24,243 nucleotides of DNA from Paramacrobiotus richtersi (taxonomy: Eukaryota; Tardigrada; Eutardigrada; Parachela; Macrobiotidae): positions 1 to 24,243 of the forward strand of contig JAQGAU010000757.1 of assembly GCA_034698045.1 (NCBI GenBank). Reading direction: 5' to 3'. Of the stretch, positions 21,416 to 24,243 are shown piece after piece. Under the pieces are notes generated by a model. It was not told where the DNA came from. It saw nothing but the letters and a program-made list of their open reading frames with translations, and searched no databases. Within the stretch, counting starts at the first letter, position 1, and each line of letters begins with the position of its first letter. The translations under genes were made by a program, and so were the position numbers.

Positions 21416-23121
21416 TCATGTCGGACACAGATTAGTATCCTCGAAATCACTGCCCGGGACAAGTTCTGATGGGCGGATCAGCTCGCGGTTATATCGGCCG
21501 TTGATCGACATCTGCTCTGGTCCGCGTTTTGCGCGGTTCTGTAAAACAGTCAAAAAGGTTCAAACGGATTAATCTCTGATCTTGTAAAACGGTCCTCGAG
21601 ATCACCTTAATGAAATCCTTGACGGCTGCTTCGTCAACATCACCCATTACGAGTTTGCATCCCCATGAGACCAACGCAAGTGGCTGCAGCAAACGAAGAG
21701 TATGGGTTACGTACTTAACTTCCAAGGATAAAATTCTAACTTTACCGTAGTTTGATCCAGCTGCTTGAAAGCCGTGATGACGTGTCGTCGTAGACAACCG
21801 GTGACCAGTTTTCGGAGTTTGTCGACTTGCGCAGGATTAGCGCATGGGTGGTACAGCATTATGATGCCTCCGTGCTAAAAATTGGCAGTCAAAAAGTACA
21901 GCCACACAATTTCTGGACCCAAAGTTCATTTACATACACAATCAGCATGCACAAAATGAACTAACAGCCCTTTCAGCTGCTCGTGTACGTACCTCTGCGC
22001 CGTGGAGCCATCTTTGCTTTGGCATATATCGGTATTCTCCGAAGGTCGGCCACGCAGGTCGATGGTTTCCGCTGCATAATAAAACACAACCAAACTGATA
22101 CGGGCTTGGTAAAATTTGTCTAACTTTGGCTAAAGCGTATAGATAAACAAATGCTTTGGCGGTAACTTGTCTTATGCTTTTTACTTAGGACACAACAACT
22201 GTTCCAGCGGGTACGAAACCGCGTAACAGGTGGCAGCTAAATATCATTCAAAAGCAGACAACCCATAATATCCGCACTATGGTAGTAGCCAAAAGTGGGA
22301 AAGCAATTTTAAGGAAATTAAACCATGCTTACCTTGTGGGCACAGCTTCAGTATATGTGATGCTGTCTTTCAAGCAAAAGTGCAGTGCCTAGGGATATAA
22401 GATGCATAAGTTTGTTTTGCCGGTGTTTTACTCTTGTTACAAAGATTTCTTAAAATTCTGCTTACTGTTCGAGGGAAGTAGGGCTCGCACAAGTATTTGT
22501 TAGCCTACAAACCAAAAAGACGAATTCACGACTTCGTGGCGCAAAGATTCTCTAAGCTACTTCTGTAAACAGCACAGTAGTTCGTACTACAAGTCGCATC
22601 ATGACGCAATAATGCAAAATAATGTTTTTCATCGTAACAAGAAATATTTAAAATTCGTGCATGCATGCATGTATTTATCGGCTTTACCTGCTTATTATAC
22701 GATGCCGGCCATGGATATCCATCGCACGTATAATCACTTGGACTGCCATCCCAGTCGATGGTTAGATTTGTCTACATAAAACGCGTTTCCATTCATAATT
22801 TTGACAGATTGAATGTTGGGCAAAATAAAGAGTAGTCTGTACGCAAGCTGACAAATGTAACCTAGCACCGAAAGTAACATTTTACAAAGGTCATCTTCGC
22901 ATCCCTACCCGGGCACCGGCATCGTCACACGTTGGAATACGTCCGGCTTTCACACGCACAGGAACGACAGTATCATTCGGGTCAATCAGATTCTGCAGAT
23001 CCAAATTTAGTTGGACCAGTCGAGCCGCTTCGGCTGGAATATCGGCATCAGATAGTTCCTGGGCTGCCACATAGACCGCGGTGATTTGCACAGCGGCTAT
23101 GAATATAATTACCCAAGACAT
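21416..23121 (-). CDS. Secreted DUF3105-domain protein, TP53I13-like (complete, 7 exons)
   Basis: Exons: 23121-22909, 22771-22688, 22388-22333, 22071-21993, 21874-21746, 21683-21606, 21538-21416 (TGA 21416-21418). Phases are consistent throughout: 762 nt, 253 aa. The start ATG has context GAAAATG and begins a clear signal peptide (hydrophobic [17 protein letters not shown]). The mature N-terminal part is acidic with one Cys. The core domain (about 100-220) shows Y-x8-SG-x-[50 protein letters not shown] and a final RGPEQMS. These are hallmarks of the DUF3105 family that includes p53-induced protein 13. The biochemical role of the family is not established; conserved His and Cys residues could bind a metal (inference). 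Human TP53I13 has a transmembrane tail; I see none here, so the product should be secreted. Confidence 0.9.
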
Positions 23122-23254
23122 TTTCGTCGGCAGTTGACTTTGAAAATAAGAAAATTTTCACAGAGTGTTCTCGCGTTTTTACAGGAAAAGTTAGCCGTGG
23201 GGTAACTGAGATAACCAGTTTGCGTGATGAGACACAGAAAGGGCATTGCCTGGG

Positions 23255-23262
23255 TTTATAAA
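23255..23262 (-). promoter_or_regulatory. TATA-like element upstream of the DUF3105 gene
   Basis: TTTATAAA lies about 135 nt before the ATG at 23119-23121. A start site about 30 nt downstream would fall in CTCATCA near 23228. An initiator-like CTCAGTTACC is at 23210-23201, somewhat far away. Confidence 0.35.
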
Positions 23263-23547
23263 CAGATGTCTGGCTGGGTAACAACACCGACCAAATCTCG
23301 AAAGCGTCTTTCTGCCAACGAGAAAACAAAAGAATGTTTTCAGATGGGGGTGTTCTCCAGTGCCGCGTAAATTCGTAATACCCAGCAAAACAGAATCTTG
23401 CTTACATCTTTTACATTTTTTTTATTTTGGAATGTTGGTTTACATTTTTTACAAAACTTTTAATGCTGGAAGATTGGCTCACGTAGACAATTAATTCCAA
23501 CAATAAAGTAAAAGGAGCGCCGTAATTGTTACCATACTGTGGATTAA

Positions 23548-23567
23548 GTTGCGCGCTAGCGCGCAAC
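23548..23567. repeat. 20-bp perfect GC-rich palindrome
   Basis: GTTGCGCGCT is followed directly by its reverse complement AGCGCGCAAC, in a strongly AT-rich neighbourhood. Confidence 0.9.
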
Positions 23568-24168
23568 CAAATCATATTTTGAACGTCCGAGTTCTGATGT
23601 ATACCTTTCCTCACGGCTTGACGTTTAAACAGGTGCTCCTGACTGTTGGTGCATTGCGTTTACATAGTACGGTCCGTTCATAAAACTTAATACGTTTATT
23701 GTTAATTATGATACGTGCAGCACTAGAGCGCCCTTTTTTAAAGCAAATAGTCCGTTTTTTTAATATTACGTTGGAAACTGTTTCATCTTACAGTTGTTAG
23801 TTAATACTGAGATTTCCGTTCAAAACACGAGAAAAATAGCTCCTTCTTATGGTATTTTTTTGTTTCGTCCTGCTTCCGGTCAGAAACGTTCACTGCTAAG
23901 AATGTATAACTGCCAGTGTTATGTGAGTTGGCGTAGCGGTCTGAAAAAACACTTAAAGTTCAATGCCAACACACCGATTCCGCCAACACGGCCTTGGATC
24001 GATCAGCGGACGATCGATATTGGCCGTTGACATTGTACCAAATTATGCCGATTAATTAGTCATTTTACTGTTAATGATAATTGCCAGAATCAGTCTGGTA
24101 ATGCCTCGTTGTTCTGTATTTAAATACCAATGTTTCCGATTTCTGTATCGTCAGTTGCTCAACTTGCA

Positions 24169-24210
24169 CTGAATAGCTTACCTGTAAAGCTGAATAGCTG
24201 TTGGATAGCT
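24169..24210. repeat. Repeated CTGAATAGCT decamer
   Basis: Exact copies at 24169-24178 and 24190-24199 and a degenerate third (TGGATAGCT) at 24202-24210, continuing towards the window end. Confidence 0.7.
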
Positions 24211-24243
24211 GAGAATTAGTTTCAGCTGAAAAGTGCTGCGATC

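Larger units (their letters stand above)
23122..24243. other. Upstream region of the DUF3105 gene to the window edge
   Basis: Contains a TATA-like site (23255-23262), a 20-bp palindrome (23548-23567) and a repeated decamer near the right edge. An open frame on the plus strand ending at 24030 has a good acceptor in front of it (AG before 23882), but no recognisable motif. Otherwise nothing was seen. Confidence 0.5.

Noticed and set aside
23882..24030. Possible terminal exon on the plus strand after a good acceptor
   Set aside because: Forty-nine open codons are not significant and there is no upstream exon in the window to join to.
1..24243. tRNA, rRNA, CRISPR arrays, transposase or reverse transcriptase genes
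   Set aside because: I looked for conserved tRNA box sequences, regular repeat-spacer arrays and the usual catalytic motifs and saw none. A covariance-model scan would be needed to exclude degenerate RNAs.

Overview
The window is animal (eukaryotic) nuclear DNA. Protein-coding genes are split into many small exons by mostly 54-170 nt introns with GT-AG ends. The families are metazoan: an ATP8B-class lipid flippase, rhodopsin-like receptors and a DUF3105/TP53I13-like secreted protein. Short introns, moderate GC and a large orphan gene suggest an ecdysozoan invertebrate. A tardigrade is my best guess, but that is inference and nothing here proves it. No prokaryotic, viral, CRISPR, rRNA or tRNA signal was found.

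Layout, left to right. (1) 66-3701, minus strand: a four-exon orphan gene (608 aa model), followed downstream by a decayed partial tandem copy of its last two exons (66 to about 785). (2) 4562-9924, minus strand: a complete 18-exon P4-ATPase gene (1194 aa model). I rebuilt it exon by exon with every splice phase consistent; one intron appears to use a GC donor. (3) 9925-12271: intergenic, with two weak exon-like stretches, one resembling a receptor TM1. (4) 12272-14778, plus strand: a rhodopsin-like GPCR in five exons (398 aa). (5) 14779-16502: intergenic, with a TATA box and a possible small plus-strand gene. (6) 16503-18862, minus strand: a paralogous GPCR, also 398 aa, with the same intron phases, so the pair is tail to tail. 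This copy has Gly in place of the conserved TM2 aspartate. (7) 18863-21415: mostly non-coding, with a short fragment resembling exon 2 of the next gene and several perfect palindromes. (8) 21416-23121, minus strand: a seven-exon gene for a secreted 253-aa DUF3105 (TP53I13-like) protein. (9) 23122-24243: its upstream region, with a TATA-like box and a 20-bp perfect palindrome.

The genes do not form an operon or an obvious pathway; neighbourhood here reflects local duplication more than shared function. The theme is duplication followed by divergence: orphan gene plus decayed copy, inverted GPCR pair, DUF3105 gene plus fragment. Exon models were made by eye from splice consensus, reading frame and family knowledge; no alignment or RNA evidence was available.
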